NCBI GenBank assembly: GCA_007136595.1
Contig: SLGQ01000287.1
Coordinates: 1 to 10,489 of the forward strand
Direction of reading: 5' to 3'
Origin: Candidatus Sumerlaeota bacterium
GTDB taxonomy: Bacteria; UBP6; UBA1177
DNA: 10,489 nucleotides
The notes beneath the pieces were generated by a model, which had not been told where the DNA came from, did not search any database, and worked only from the letters and a program-made list of their open reading frames with translations. Position numbers and translations under genes: made by a program. This document shows, in pieces, positions 1 through 6,980 of this stretch. How positions within the stretch are numbered: position 1 is the stretch's first letter; each line of letters opens with the position of its first letter.

Positions 1-48
1 ATCTTGAAAAAATAAATTTCAAAAAAAATGAAAATGTGGAAAATAAAA

Positions 49-67
49 AGTGATAGTGTGTGTCACT
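49..67. repeat. Short inverted repeat upstream of the cysteine-rich protein gene
   Basis: The arms AGTGATA and TGTCACT flank a 5-base spacer (GTGTG). They pair over 7 positions if one G.U pair is allowed in RNA. The repeat lies 38 bases before the chosen ATG at 105 and just upstream of its ribosome binding site. It could be an operator for a dimeric regulator or a small RNA hairpin. The GTGA/TCAC half-sites resemble CRP/FNR-type half-sites, but the spacing between them (9 bases) is wider than the usual 6, so no regulator is assigned. Confidence 0.3.
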
Positions 68-94
68 AAAGGCTTGTATCGTTGATATTCCGAT

Positions 95-100
95 GGAGGG
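95..100 (+). promoter_or_regulatory. Ribosome binding site that decides the start at 105
   Basis: GGAGGG lies 4 bases before ATG 105, with its GGAG core 6 bases away. It supports that ATG over the in-frame GTG at 60, which has no comparable purine-rich site and would put 15 polar residues in front of a well-formed signal peptide. Confidence 0.7.
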
Positions 101-104
101 AATA

Positions 105-1112
105 ATGAAAAGATTATTTGTTTTGGTTGTGATGATCCTCTGTGCAGGGTCACTTTTTGCTGGAAGTATGAAGTGTGAAACTGAAGACGGTTACTGCGAG
201 TTTAATGAAGATGGCAGTTTTGTGTGTGAGTGTACAGGTGGATTTTGGGACGGAGACGGAACAAGTGGGATAGGCGGAGTCCCGGATGGTGAAGACTCTG
301 TTATGCCTACAAAAGAAGAGTGTCTTGAATGGGTTGAAATGTTCTGCGGAGTTCCTGAAGGAGCTGAGGAATGCAGCAATCCTGCCGGTGACTGTATAGT
401 TTATGACGATGGAGACTGGTTCTGTTATTGTCAGGATGGAAGATGGGAAGATTCATGGGATCATGGTGGTGGAAGTATGCCGGGAAATCCAGGTGACGGT
501 TCAACAGAACCTTATCCCGGTGATGATTATGACTATGAGCCTCCCGAACCCGAATATGATTACACTTGTCAACAAAACTCAGATTGTCCCCCAAATCACA
601 TCTGCGATGACGGGTTTTGCGAGTTTGACTATGAAAACTTTGAGATGCCGGTATGCAAAGAAGTTCTTGAAGATATTTGCGGCACAAAAGCTCCGGACAT
701 CAATGATATTTGTACTACAGAATCATTCGGATACTGCACAAACGCTTTTTCAGTTTATCTTGACAAATGCGAAGATGAGAAAATTCCTCAATCAATGATA
801 GATGAACTTGAAAATGGCGGATGGAACGAGCTTGGAAGAGATGTTGCCGAATGTTGCAGAGAATATGAATTCATAAAATTGTATATGGATGAATTTCTTG
901 AATGCATTGAAACAAAAAGCTGTGAAGAATGTTACAGATATTATGATGAAGGAGACTTTGATGATGCTCCTGTGAGTGATGGAGGTGACAAAGAAAGTGG
1001 TGGCAGCACCGCAGATGATGAAGATAAAACTGAATCTTTCAAGGACGATGCAGCTCCTTCCGGATCAGAAAAATCATCAACTTCTTCAGGTTGTTCGGCA
1101 ATAAAGATCTGA
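105..1112 (+). CDS. Exported cysteine-rich repeat protein of unknown function
   Basis: No specific function is recognised. The 335-residue product starts with a signal peptide (residues 1-19, MKRLF then a hydrophobic core, likely cut after LFA). Two related modules follow, at residues 24-48 and 90-114, both fitting C-x6-C-x9-C-x-C-x2-G-x-W. Residues 155-172 carry C-x5-C-x5-C-x4-C with DCPPNHIC, a motif common in secreted Myxococcota-type proteins. Residues 184-276 hold ten more cysteines. Residues 282-328 are a low-complexity D/E/S/G/T linker, and the protein ends SSGCSAIKI. The mature chain has 24 cysteines before the linker, an even number compatible with disulfides, plus a lone C330 in the tail. 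It is strongly acidic and likely periplasmic or surface-exposed. C13 in the signal peptide does not fit a lipobox because leucine precedes it. An extended form starting at GTG 60 is possible but less likely. The gene stands alone before the next promoter. Confidence 0.8.
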   Translation: MKRLFVLVVMILCAGSLFAGSMKCETEDGYCEFNEDGSFVCECTGGFWDGDGTSGIGGVPDGEDSVMPTKEECLEWVEMFCGVPEGAEECSNPAGDCIVYDDGDWFCYCQDGRWEDSWDHGGGSMPGNPGDGSTEPYPGDDYDYEPPEPEYDYTCQQNSDCPPNHICDDGFCEFDYENFEMPVCKEVLEDICGTKAPDINDICTTESFGYCTNAFSVYLDKCEDEKIPQSMIDELENGGWNELGRDVAECCREYEFIKLYMDEFLECIETKSCEECYRYYDEGDFDDAPVSDGGDKESGGSTADDEDKTESFKDDAAPSGSEKSSTSSGCSAIKI

Positions 1113-1147
1113 AACAGGTTTTCTTTTAAAATCTCACCTATATTATT

Positions 1148-1176
1148 TTGACAATTCAGTCAGATATTACTATTCT
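1148..1176 (+). promoter_or_regulatory. Sigma70-type promoter for the 1210-6934 operon
   Basis: A perfect -35 TTGACA (1148-1153) is followed by a 17-base spacer and TATTCT (1171-1176), which matches 4 of 6 positions of the -10 consensus. Transcription would start near 1183, giving a leader of about 27 bases before ATG 1210. It is the best promoter match I found in the non-coding stretches, and it lies in the 97-base gap between the cysteine-rich protein gene and the operon. Confidence 0.55.
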
Positions 1177-1209
1177 GTTGCAGAGAAACTGTTATTCGGG
1201 GAAATGACC

Positions 1210-2256
1210 ATGGATGAAAAAGTTTATTTTTTGACCAATGACAACAGAGAGTACTCTCATGAAGAAATTACAGCACTGATCTTTGCCGGAAAATTGGTAA
1301 AAAGGTCACTGATCTGGGAAAAATCTCTTCCAAACTGGATACATCTTGAAGAATGTGCTGATTTTATTGATATTTTCAAGGAATATGACAGAGAAGCCGA
1401 AGAAAAGTTTAAAAAAGCTGCCGGCAAGGATGAAGAGACCCTTAAAAAAAGGGAAATGAAAAAGATGTTCGACTCTGTCAGCGAAGAAGAAATTAAAACA
1501 ACAACGGACTGGAAATATATTTTTAAGTGGATAGTTTCCGGAATATTTATCCTTGTTCTACCTTTTATCTATTTTGCCATTTCAAACCTTGTCAGAACCG
1601 GACATATTTTTGAAGAAAGTGAAGAAGAACATATTGAAAGCATTAATATTAACGATCTTAAATACCGGTCTGGACTCATAAGGATCGATGAAGTTAAAGG
1701 AGTTGCGATAAAAAGAGTTGAAAGAAATGAAGAGGACAAAATTCTTCAGGAAGTTATCCTTCAGATGAGACGGGAAGATGCTGAAAAAAAACAAAAGGAG
1801 GAAAAAAAGCCGGAAAAGTCAATTGTCAGATCATCTTCGCTGTTTGACAAAGTTTCTGATGAAGAGCTGAATGCATTCAGACAGTCTCTGTTGCAAAAAA
1901 CCGGCGGAAGAAGAGTTGAAGACAAGGCTGCCGGAGGAACTGCTTTTGCTCAAGGAGGACAAATTGAATTGACATCCAAGCAGGTAAATGAAGTTCTTAA
2001 ACAGAACTCATCCACTATAAGACACTGCTATGAAAGAGCTTTAAAGCTTGATGTTGGAATAAGGGGAAGAATGGAAGTTACCCTTCACATTCTTGGAAAC
2101 GGTAAAGTTGCTAAAGTTGTCAACAATACTCCCCGGTTCAAAGGAACTGAAATGGAACGGTGTGTCGATGAAATGATAAGAACCCGTTGGCAATTCCCAA
2201 GTTTTGAAGGAACTATGACCACAGTTACAGTTCCATTTGTTCTTACAGCTCAGTAA
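1210..2256 (+). CDS. GYF-domain / AgmX-PglI C-terminal membrane protein
   Basis: A 348-residue single-pass inner-membrane protein. Residues about 4-55 form a GYF_2-like domain (YFLTNDNREYS, then IWEKSLPNWIHL). A charged stretch follows, then one membrane helix at about 104-127 (IFKWIVSGIFILVLPFIYF), then a long charged, helix-prone region (130-215). Residues about 253-347 match the AgmX/PglI C-terminal domain, a TonB-like fold: HCYERAL, GRMEVTLHI, C318 and WQFPSFEG. C273 and C318 are the two family cysteines and could form a disulfide. Topology is probably N-terminus inside and AgmX domain in the periplasm. Members of this family are tied to gliding or adventurous motility in Myxococcus and otherwise poorly defined; no ExbB/ExbD-like motor genes are visible here. 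The GGGGA at 1198-1202 lies 7 bases from ATG 1210, which is preferred over ATG 1204. It is first in its operon, 13 bases before radA. Confidence 0.85.
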   Translation: MDEKVYFLTNDNREYSHEEITALIFAGKLVKRSLIWEKSLPNWIHLEECADFIDIFKEYDREAEEKFKKAAGKDEETLKKREMKKMFDSVSEEEIKTTTDWKYIFKWIVSGIFILVLPFIYFAISNLVRTGHIFEESEEEHIESININDLKYRSGLIRIDEVKGVAIKRVERNEEDKILQEVILQMRREDAEKKQKEEKKPEKSIVRSSSLFDKVSDEELNAFRQSLLQKTGGRRVEDKAAGGTAFAQGGQIELTSKQVNEVLKQNSSTIRHCYERALKLDVGIRGRMEVTLHILGNGKVAKVVNNTPRFKGTEMERCVDEMIRTRWQFPSFEGTMTTVTVPFVLTAQ

Positions 2257-2269
2257 TTCCGGAGCTGTC

Positions 2270-3652
2270 ATGGCAAAAAAAAAGTCATCTTTCATCTGTT
2301 CCAGCTGTTCTTACACTACTTTAAAATGGATGGGAAGGTGTCCGGAATGCGGGCAGTGGAACACTTTTGAAGAAAAAGATGAAACTATAATACCTAAAGA
2401 TAATCACAGACTCTTTCTTTCTTCTCCAGATGCAGTTTTTTGCCACATAAAAGATGTTACAACTTTAGAAAGTGAGAGAATTAAGTCTGGCTACAAAGAA
2501 CTTGACAGAATAATGGGAGGAGGGATCGTAAAAGGAAGCTATAACCTTATAAGCGGTCATCCCGGTGTCGGAAAATCAACATTAATGCTTCAGGCTGCTC
2601 TTGAAATATCAAAAAATTGCCGGGTTCTTTATGTTTCTGCTGAAGAATCAGTATCTCAGATCAAAATAAGATTTGACAGACTTGCCGGAAAAAACGGTTG
2701 CGGAGATCTTTTTCTTTCAAATGAGAACAATCTTGATAAACTCAGAGCAAAAATTGAAAATGATAAATTTGACTTTCTTTTTATTGATTCCATTCAGACA
2801 GTTTATTCTCCGACAGTTCCGGGGATCCCCGGGTCTGTCAGCCAGATAAAAGAATGTGCAGTAAAAATGCTTGAAACAGCAAAAAGAAAAGAGATCACCG
2901 TTTTTGTTATAGGGCATGTTACAAAAACCGGTTCCATTGCAGGACCGATGCTACTTGAACACATGGTGGATTCAGTTCTCCTTTTTGAGGGAGACCCTAC
3001 TTTGGGATACAGAGTGCTCAGATGTTCTAAAAACCGGTTCGGAAACACAGATGAAATAGGGATATTCACAATGATGGCAAACGGTTTGCAGGAAGTGGCA
3101 AATCCGAGTCAGTTTTTTCTTTCAGACAACAAAGGAACATCTTCCGGCTCTGCTCTTGCACTTATTCTTGAAGGATCCCGCCCTTTTCTTATTGAAATAC
3201 AATCTCTTGCAAGCAGTTCCAATTTCCCTCAGCCAAGAAGAGTTGTTACCGGGATTGACAGCGGAAGACTTGCCATGATAACGGCTGTTCTTGAAAAACG
3301 GTCAGATTTTTTCTTTTCAAACTTCGACCTTTTTGTAAATGTCGTTGGTGGACTTAAACTTAAAACCCCTGCTGTCGATTTGCCGGTCACGGCATCCCTT
3401 CTTTCTTCCATATTGAACATTGCTCTTCCAATGGACACTGCATTTGTTGGAGAACTTGGACTGGGTGGAGAAATAAGAGATGTTCCCGGAATTGAGCTTA
3501 TGCTTAAAGAAGGATCAAGGCTCGGACTCAGAAGAATATTTGCTCCGGCAGGAAGGACAAAATTCAAAAAAAGCGAAAAAACTGAGATAGTTATAGTAAA
3601 AACTATATTTGACCTTATTGAAAATATCAGAGCTATGAACATATTTGAATGA
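2270..3652 (+). CDS. radA: DNA repair protein RadA (Sms)
   Basis: RadA is a RecA-like ATPase and branch-migration helicase that helps recombinational repair and processes branched DNA in the cytoplasm. The 460-residue product has every hallmark: an N-terminal C4 zinc finger (C10, C13, C24, C27), Walker A GHPGVGKST (96-104), Walker B FLFIDS with D173, the RadA-specific KNRFG motif (254-258), and a C-terminal Lon-like domain (about 285-460, with TGIDSGR and GELGLGGEIRDV). The length is normal for the family (about 450-460) and no break is seen. ATG 2270 is chosen because GGAG (2261-2264) lies 5 bases upstream and MAKKK leads straight into the zinc finger; an in-frame ATG at 2237 would lie inside the preceding gene. 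Its TGA overlaps the start of the transporter gene by 4 bases, so the two are probably translationally coupled. Confidence 0.97.
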   Translation: MAKKKSSFICSSCSYTTLKWMGRCPECGQWNTFEEKDETIIPKDNHRLFLSSPDAVFCHIKDVTTLESERIKSGYKELDRIMGGGIVKGSYNLISGHPGVGKSTLMLQAALEISKNCRVLYVSAEESVSQIKIRFDRLAGKNGCGDLFLSNENNLDKLRAKIENDKFDFLFIDSIQTVYSPTVPGIPGSVSQIKECAVKMLETAKRKEITVFVIGHVTKTGSIAGPMLLEHMVDSVLLFEGDPTLGYRVLRCSKNRFGNTDEIGIFTMMANGLQEVANPSQFFLSDNKGTSSGSALALILEGSRPFLIEIQSLASSSNFPQPRRVVTGIDSGRLAMITAVLEKRSDFFFSNFDLFVNVVGGLKLKTPAVDLPVTASLLSSILNIALPMDTAFVGELGLGGEIRDVPGIELMLKEGSRLGLRRIFAPAGRTKFKKSEKTEIVIVKTIFDLIENIRAMNIFE

Positions 3653-5886
3653 TGGAAAACACTGAAAGGAAACTTGGAACATTCTTAGGGGTATTTACCC
3701 CCACCATACTGACTATTCTTGGCGTTATAATGTATATGCGTGCCGGTTGGATAACCGGACACATGGGGCTTGCAAGAACTCTCCTCATTGTTTTTATTGC
3801 AAATTCGATCACCCTCATAACTACCCTCTCTTTCTCATCGGTTGCAACTAACAAAAAAGTAGGTGTCGGAGGTGCATATTACATAATTTCAAGAAGTCTC
3901 GGTTATGCGATAGGCGGTTCTGTCGGAGTTCCTCTTTTTCTCTCACAAACTTTTTCCATAACACTTTACTCTTTCGGTCTTGCTGAAGTGCTGCATTTTT
4001 TTGTTCCTCAAATTCCTGTTTCCCCTACAGCTTTCATTATAATCCTTGCAGTGGGTGGACTTTCCTGGAAAGGTGCTGAATTTGCGCTTAAAACCCAGAT
4101 ACCTGTGATGATCGCTGTTGCCGTTTCACTTGTTTTTCTTGTATTGGGTGTAGTATCTTCGGGTGAAATATCTTCACTGAAAATGTCAAACCCGACTGGT
4201 GAAATTGGTTTTTTTACTGCTTTTGCAATATTTTTTCCTGCTGTTACCGGTATTATGGCTGGGCTTGGACTTTCAGGGGACCTTAAAAATCCCCAGCGAT
4301 CAATACCCCTTGGAGCAATTTCGGCAACAATTGCCGGTTTTGCGGTATACCTTTCTATTCCAATACTTCTTTCGATAGGGGCAGACAGAACAACACTCAT
4401 TAGCGATGTTATGATATGGTCAACAATATCTCCTCTCGGTGCAATCGTTATAATCCCGGGGCTTTTAGGAGCAATTTTTTCAAGTGCTGTAGGCTCGATG
4501 CTTAATGCACCGAGAACTTTGAATGCCTTAACTACCGACCAGTTTGAAAACCCCGCTGTTCTCAATTTTGTTAACAGTAAAAAAGGAGAAAATACAGCTT
4601 TTGCCGTTGCTCTTGTAATTGCACTCGGAGCTGTTTTTCTGGGCAATCTGAATAGTGTCGCAACAGTAGTAACAATGTTTTTCCTCACTGTTTACGGTGT
4701 TATAAATATTACTGCCGCACTTGAATCAATCAGCAATGAACCTTCGTGGAGACCGAAGTTTAAAATACCATGGATCGCAAGTCTGGCAGGAGGACTTGCC
4801 TGTATAGTTGTAATATTTCTTATCAATCCTTATGCCGGGTTTTTCGCCATCTTGATAGAGTTTGTTCTATATGTTGCCCTTAAAAGAAAATCCGACCGGT
4901 CAAAACATGGAGATGCAAGAAGAGGAGTTTATGAATCACTTATAAAAAATTCTCTCATTAAACTCCGTAAACACGAGATGACACCCAGAAACTGGAGACC
5001 TTACTTACAGGCAGTGGTAAATGACCCTGAGAAACAGAAGAATTTTGTAAAGTTTGCATCTTTTTTTGGACAACATACAGGCATTGTGACAGTAACAGAG
5101 CTTATTGTCGGTGTACTGGGAGAAGAAAACATTGATGTTAATGAAAAAACCGCCTTCATGGAGCAGTTTTATCAGGAAAGAAACCTTATCGTTTTTCCGG
5201 AAGTAAATATCGTTGAAGATTTTGAAAGCGGATTGATAACAGCCATACAGGCAAATGGAATGGCGGGATTGCAATCAAATACTGTAATGATATGCTGGCC
5301 CGATGAGGTTGACACATATCTTCCTAAATATCTTTCAATAATGCGGCGGATTTCTGTTTTGAAAAAATCTTTCATAATCGGTAAGGTGCCTCCTGATCTG
5401 AAACTTAACCGCATAATATCAAAAAGAAAAGAGATCCATATTTGGTGGGGAGGTTTGCAGAGGAATGGAGACTTAATGCTCCTTCTTTCTCATCTTATGA
5501 CTATTTCTCCAATTTGGAAAAACTCTGAAATTAAAATAATGAACATCGTTAATAATAAAACACAGAAAAAAGAGGCTGAGACAAACATTAAAAAACTTTC
5601 AAAAGAATCAAGGATCAATGCCTCGCCTTTTGTTATTGTAAAACCTTCTGAAAAAACTTTTGAGCAGATCATACATGAAACAAGCAAAGATGCAGATGCT
5701 GTATTTATGGGTTTAAATACTCCTGAAAAAGGTGAGGAAGAGATTTATGCCCATAAACTTAAAAACCTTATTTCAGGACTGAAAACCGTTTTCTTTATAA
5801 AAAACTCAAGTATTTTTCAGGGGCAACTGCTGCAAACGGAGAGTTTTGAAAAAACAATGCAGGAAGATGTTGAAAATGATGGATGA
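3649..5886 (+). CDS. SLC12-family cation-chloride cotransporter
   Basis: A 745-residue inner-membrane protein of the amino acid-polyamine-organocation fold. Residues about 10-412 hold the transporter core (about 12 helices) and 413-745 the cytoplasmic SLC12 C-terminal domain. Family signatures include GVIMYMRAGWITG (25-37), FFPAVTGIMAG (195-205) followed by SGDLKNPQRSIP (209-220), RRGVYESL (424-431), PRNWRP (446-451), WWGGLQRNGDLMLLLSHL (599-616) and DADAVFMGL (681-689). Compared from memory with NKCC1, Y107 and T200 match potassium-site residues, and A275/S278/S279 match the sodium-site A-x-x-S-S that KCC-type proteins lack, so Na+/K+/Cl- symport is a reasonable guess. The length is complete. 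ATG 3649 overlaps the radA stop and has no clear ribosome binding site, which points to re-initiation by ribosomes leaving radA; ATG 3652 is equally possible. The exact ions are inferred. Confidence 0.9.
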   Translation: MMENTERKLGTFLGVFTPTILTILGVIMYMRAGWITGHMGLARTLLIVFIANSITLITTLSFSSVATNKKVGVGGAYYIISRSLGYAIGGSVGVPLFLSQTFSITLYSFGLAEVLHFFVPQIPVSPTAFIIILAVGGLSWKGAEFALKTQIPVMIAVAVSLVFLVLGVVSSGEISSLKMSNPTGEIGFFTAFAIFFPAVTGIMAGLGLSGDLKNPQRSIPLGAISATIAGFAVYLSIPILLSIGADRTTLISDVMIWSTISPLGAIVIIPGLLGAIFSSAVGSMLNAPRTLNALTTDQFENPAVLNFVNSKKGENTAFAVALVIALGAVFLGNLNSVATVVTMFFLTVYGVINITAALESISNEPSWRPKFKIPWIASLAGGLACIVVIFLINPYAGFFAILIEFVLYVALKRKSDRSKHGDARRGVYESLIKNSLIKLRKHEMTPRNWRPYLQAVVNDPEKQKNFVKFASFFGQHTGIVTVTELIVGVLGEENIDVNEKTAFMEQFYQERNLIVFPEVNIVEDFESGLITAIQANGMAGLQSNTVMICWPDEVDTYLPKYLSIMRRISVLKKSFIIGKVPPDLKLNRIISKRKEIHIWWGGLQRNGDLMLLLSHLMTISPIWKNSEIKIMNIVNNKTQKKEAETNIKKLSKESRINASPFVIVKPSEKTFEQIIHETSKDADAVFMGLNTPEKGEEEIYAHKLKNLISGLKTVFFIKNSSIFQGQLLQTESFEKTMQEDVENDG
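3688..3701 (+). other. Small GC-rich hairpin early in the transporter gene
   Basis: GGGGT-ATTT-ACCCC forms a perfect 5-bp stem with a 4-base loop, starting 39 bases after the first base of ATG 3649. It encodes GVFTP, so codon constraint may explain it. It lies just inside the start of a gene that lacks a clear ribosome binding site, where RNA structure could affect initiation or early elongation. There is no U-tract, so it is not a terminator. Confidence 0.3.
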
Positions 5887-6934
5887 CTTTAAACTGATAA
5901 AAAACGAAATTGTATCGTTTGTTGAAAACTCGTTTAATAACTACTTAAAAGAGTTGGACAAACTCGACAAATGGGGAGAAGACTCCTTATCAAGAATTTC
6001 AGAGTTTATTGTAAGGGGAAAACTTATCAGAGGGATCCTTGTAGTTGCCGGATATAAAGCTCTGGGGGGAAAAGAAAAGGATAAAATTCTTTCCGTAGCT
6101 TCATCAATTGAACTTCTTCATACAGGGTTTCTGATGCATGATGATGTTATGGATCAGGATGAGATGAGAAGAGGAAAACCTTCGATCCATATAGCTTACA
6201 GTGATCTTTTCAAAAAAGAAAACCTTCCTGACCCCGGGAAAAACGGGGAATCTTTTGCTGTCTGTCTTGGAAACATAGCATATTTTCTTGCATTTGATTT
6301 TATATCGGGATCGGGTTTTGAAGCTGAAACTACTAACAGGCTGAACCGCATCCTGAACCGGGAAGCTGTTTTAACAGGATTCGGTCAAATGAACGATATT
6401 TATACTGCCGCATCAGATACTATTCCGGATGAAAACACAATTATTAACACTTATATCATGAAAACGGCACGATACACCTTTGCTCTTCCGCTTCAATTCG
6501 GAGCAGTCTGTTGTAACATACCTGAAAAAACTATTGAAAAACTTATCGGGATCGGAGAGAAGATCGGGGTAATATTTCAGTTGAGAGACGATGAGCTCAA
6601 CCTTTTCGGAGAAGTTTCGGGAACAGGTAAATCTGTAGGCAGTGACATCTCTGAGGGAAAAAAAACACTTTTATTCTCCATGCTCATGAAAAAAGTTTCT
6701 CCAAAAGAAAAAACTGAACTTTTTGATATTTTTTCAAAAAACATTTTAAGCAAAAAAGATCTGGGGAAAATAAAAACTCTTGTCGAAGATACCGGCGTAC
6801 TTAAAAAACAGAGAACTATCATATCTGAAATTTCAAAAGAAACTGCAACTATGATCAAAGAACTTGAAACACCTGAAAATTATAAAAACATACTTCGCTA
6901 CATTTTAAAGTTATCTTCTGAAAGAAGTTCCTGA
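5876..6934 (+). CDS. Trans-polyprenyl diphosphate synthase (geranylgeranyl-type)
   Basis: Condenses isopentenyl diphosphate with an allylic diphosphate to make a linear isoprenoid precursor for quinones, carrier lipids or carotenoids. The 352-residue product has the first aspartate-rich motif HDDVMDQDEMRRGKP (88-102) and the second region QLRDDELNLFG (235-245), followed by GKSVGSDISEGKKTLL (251-266). The second motif reads DDELN instead of DDxxD; as far as I recall, similar DDELG forms occur in active GGPP synthase-like enzymes. The upstream K49-x2-R52-G53 matches the family's IPP-binding KxxR segment. F85, four residues before the first aspartate pair, hints at a fairly short product, but chain length cannot be settled from this. 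ATG 5876 is chosen because AGGAAG (5861-5866) lies 9 bases upstream; starts at TTG 5846 or ATG 5867 are less likely. It overlaps the transporter gene by 11 bases and ends the operon. Confidence 0.9.
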   Translation: MMDDFKLIKNEIVSFVENSFNNYLKELDKLDKWGEDSLSRISEFIVRGKLIRGILVVAGYKALGGKEKDKILSVASSIELLHTGFLMHDDVMDQDEMRRGKPSIHIAYSDLFKKENLPDPGKNGESFAVCLGNIAYFLAFDFISGSGFEAETTNRLNRILNREAVLTGFGQMNDIYTAASDTIPDENTIINTYIMKTARYTFALPLQFGAVCCNIPEKTIEKLIGIGEKIGVIFQLRDDELNLFGEVSGTGKSVGSDISEGKKTLLFSMLMKKVSPKEKTELFDIFSKNILSKKDLGKIKTLVEDTGVLKKQRTIISEISKETATMIKELETPENYKNILRYILKLSSERSS

Positions 6935-6949
6935 AAGAAGTTTCTGAAA
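6918..6949. repeat. 13-bp tandem repeat over the end of the polyprenyl synthase gene
   Basis: The unit CTGAAAGAAGTTC (6918-6930) is repeated as CTGAAAGAAGTTT (6931-6943), and a third partial copy, CTGAAA, follows (6944-6949). The gene's TGA stop (6932-6934) lies in the second copy. This looks like slippage that duplicated the end of the gene. The rest of the gap to 6980 shows no convincing terminator hairpin. Confidence 0.75.
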
Positions 6950-6980
6950 TATTTAGACCACCATTAAGCTATTGAACTTA

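Noticed and set aside
1..32. Similarity of the window start (ATCTTGAAAA...TAAAT...CAAAAAA) to the minus strand at 8616-8594
   Set aside because: The match is short, gapped and of very low complexity; it may reflect common promoter-like A/T composition rather than a repeat family.
138..146. Lipoprotein cysteine in the signal peptide (C13) of the cysteine-rich protein
   Set aside because: The residue before it is leucine, which does not fit a lipobox; cleavage after LFA by signal peptidase I is more plausible.
403..798. Open frame of 131 codons in another plus-strand frame within the cysteine-rich protein gene
   Set aside because: It is a shadow frame with no start signal; the repeats and signal peptide of the main frame identify the real gene.
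2819..2832. 14-bp perfect palindrome CCGGGGATCCCCGG that resembles a cloning-vector polylinker
   Set aside because: It lies in frame in radA and encodes part of the PGIPGSVSQ segment that is conserved in RadA; the flanking sequence is normal gene, so it is not vector contamination.
3229..3642. Open frame of 137 codons antisense to the radA Lon-like domain
   Set aside because: The complementary strand encodes conserved RadA motifs throughout, so the antisense frame is fortuitous.
4008..4688. Open frame of 226 codons on the minus strand
   Set aside because: It is antisense to the transporter's membrane core, shows no recognisable domain and has no ribosome binding site. The transporter frame is clearly the coding one.
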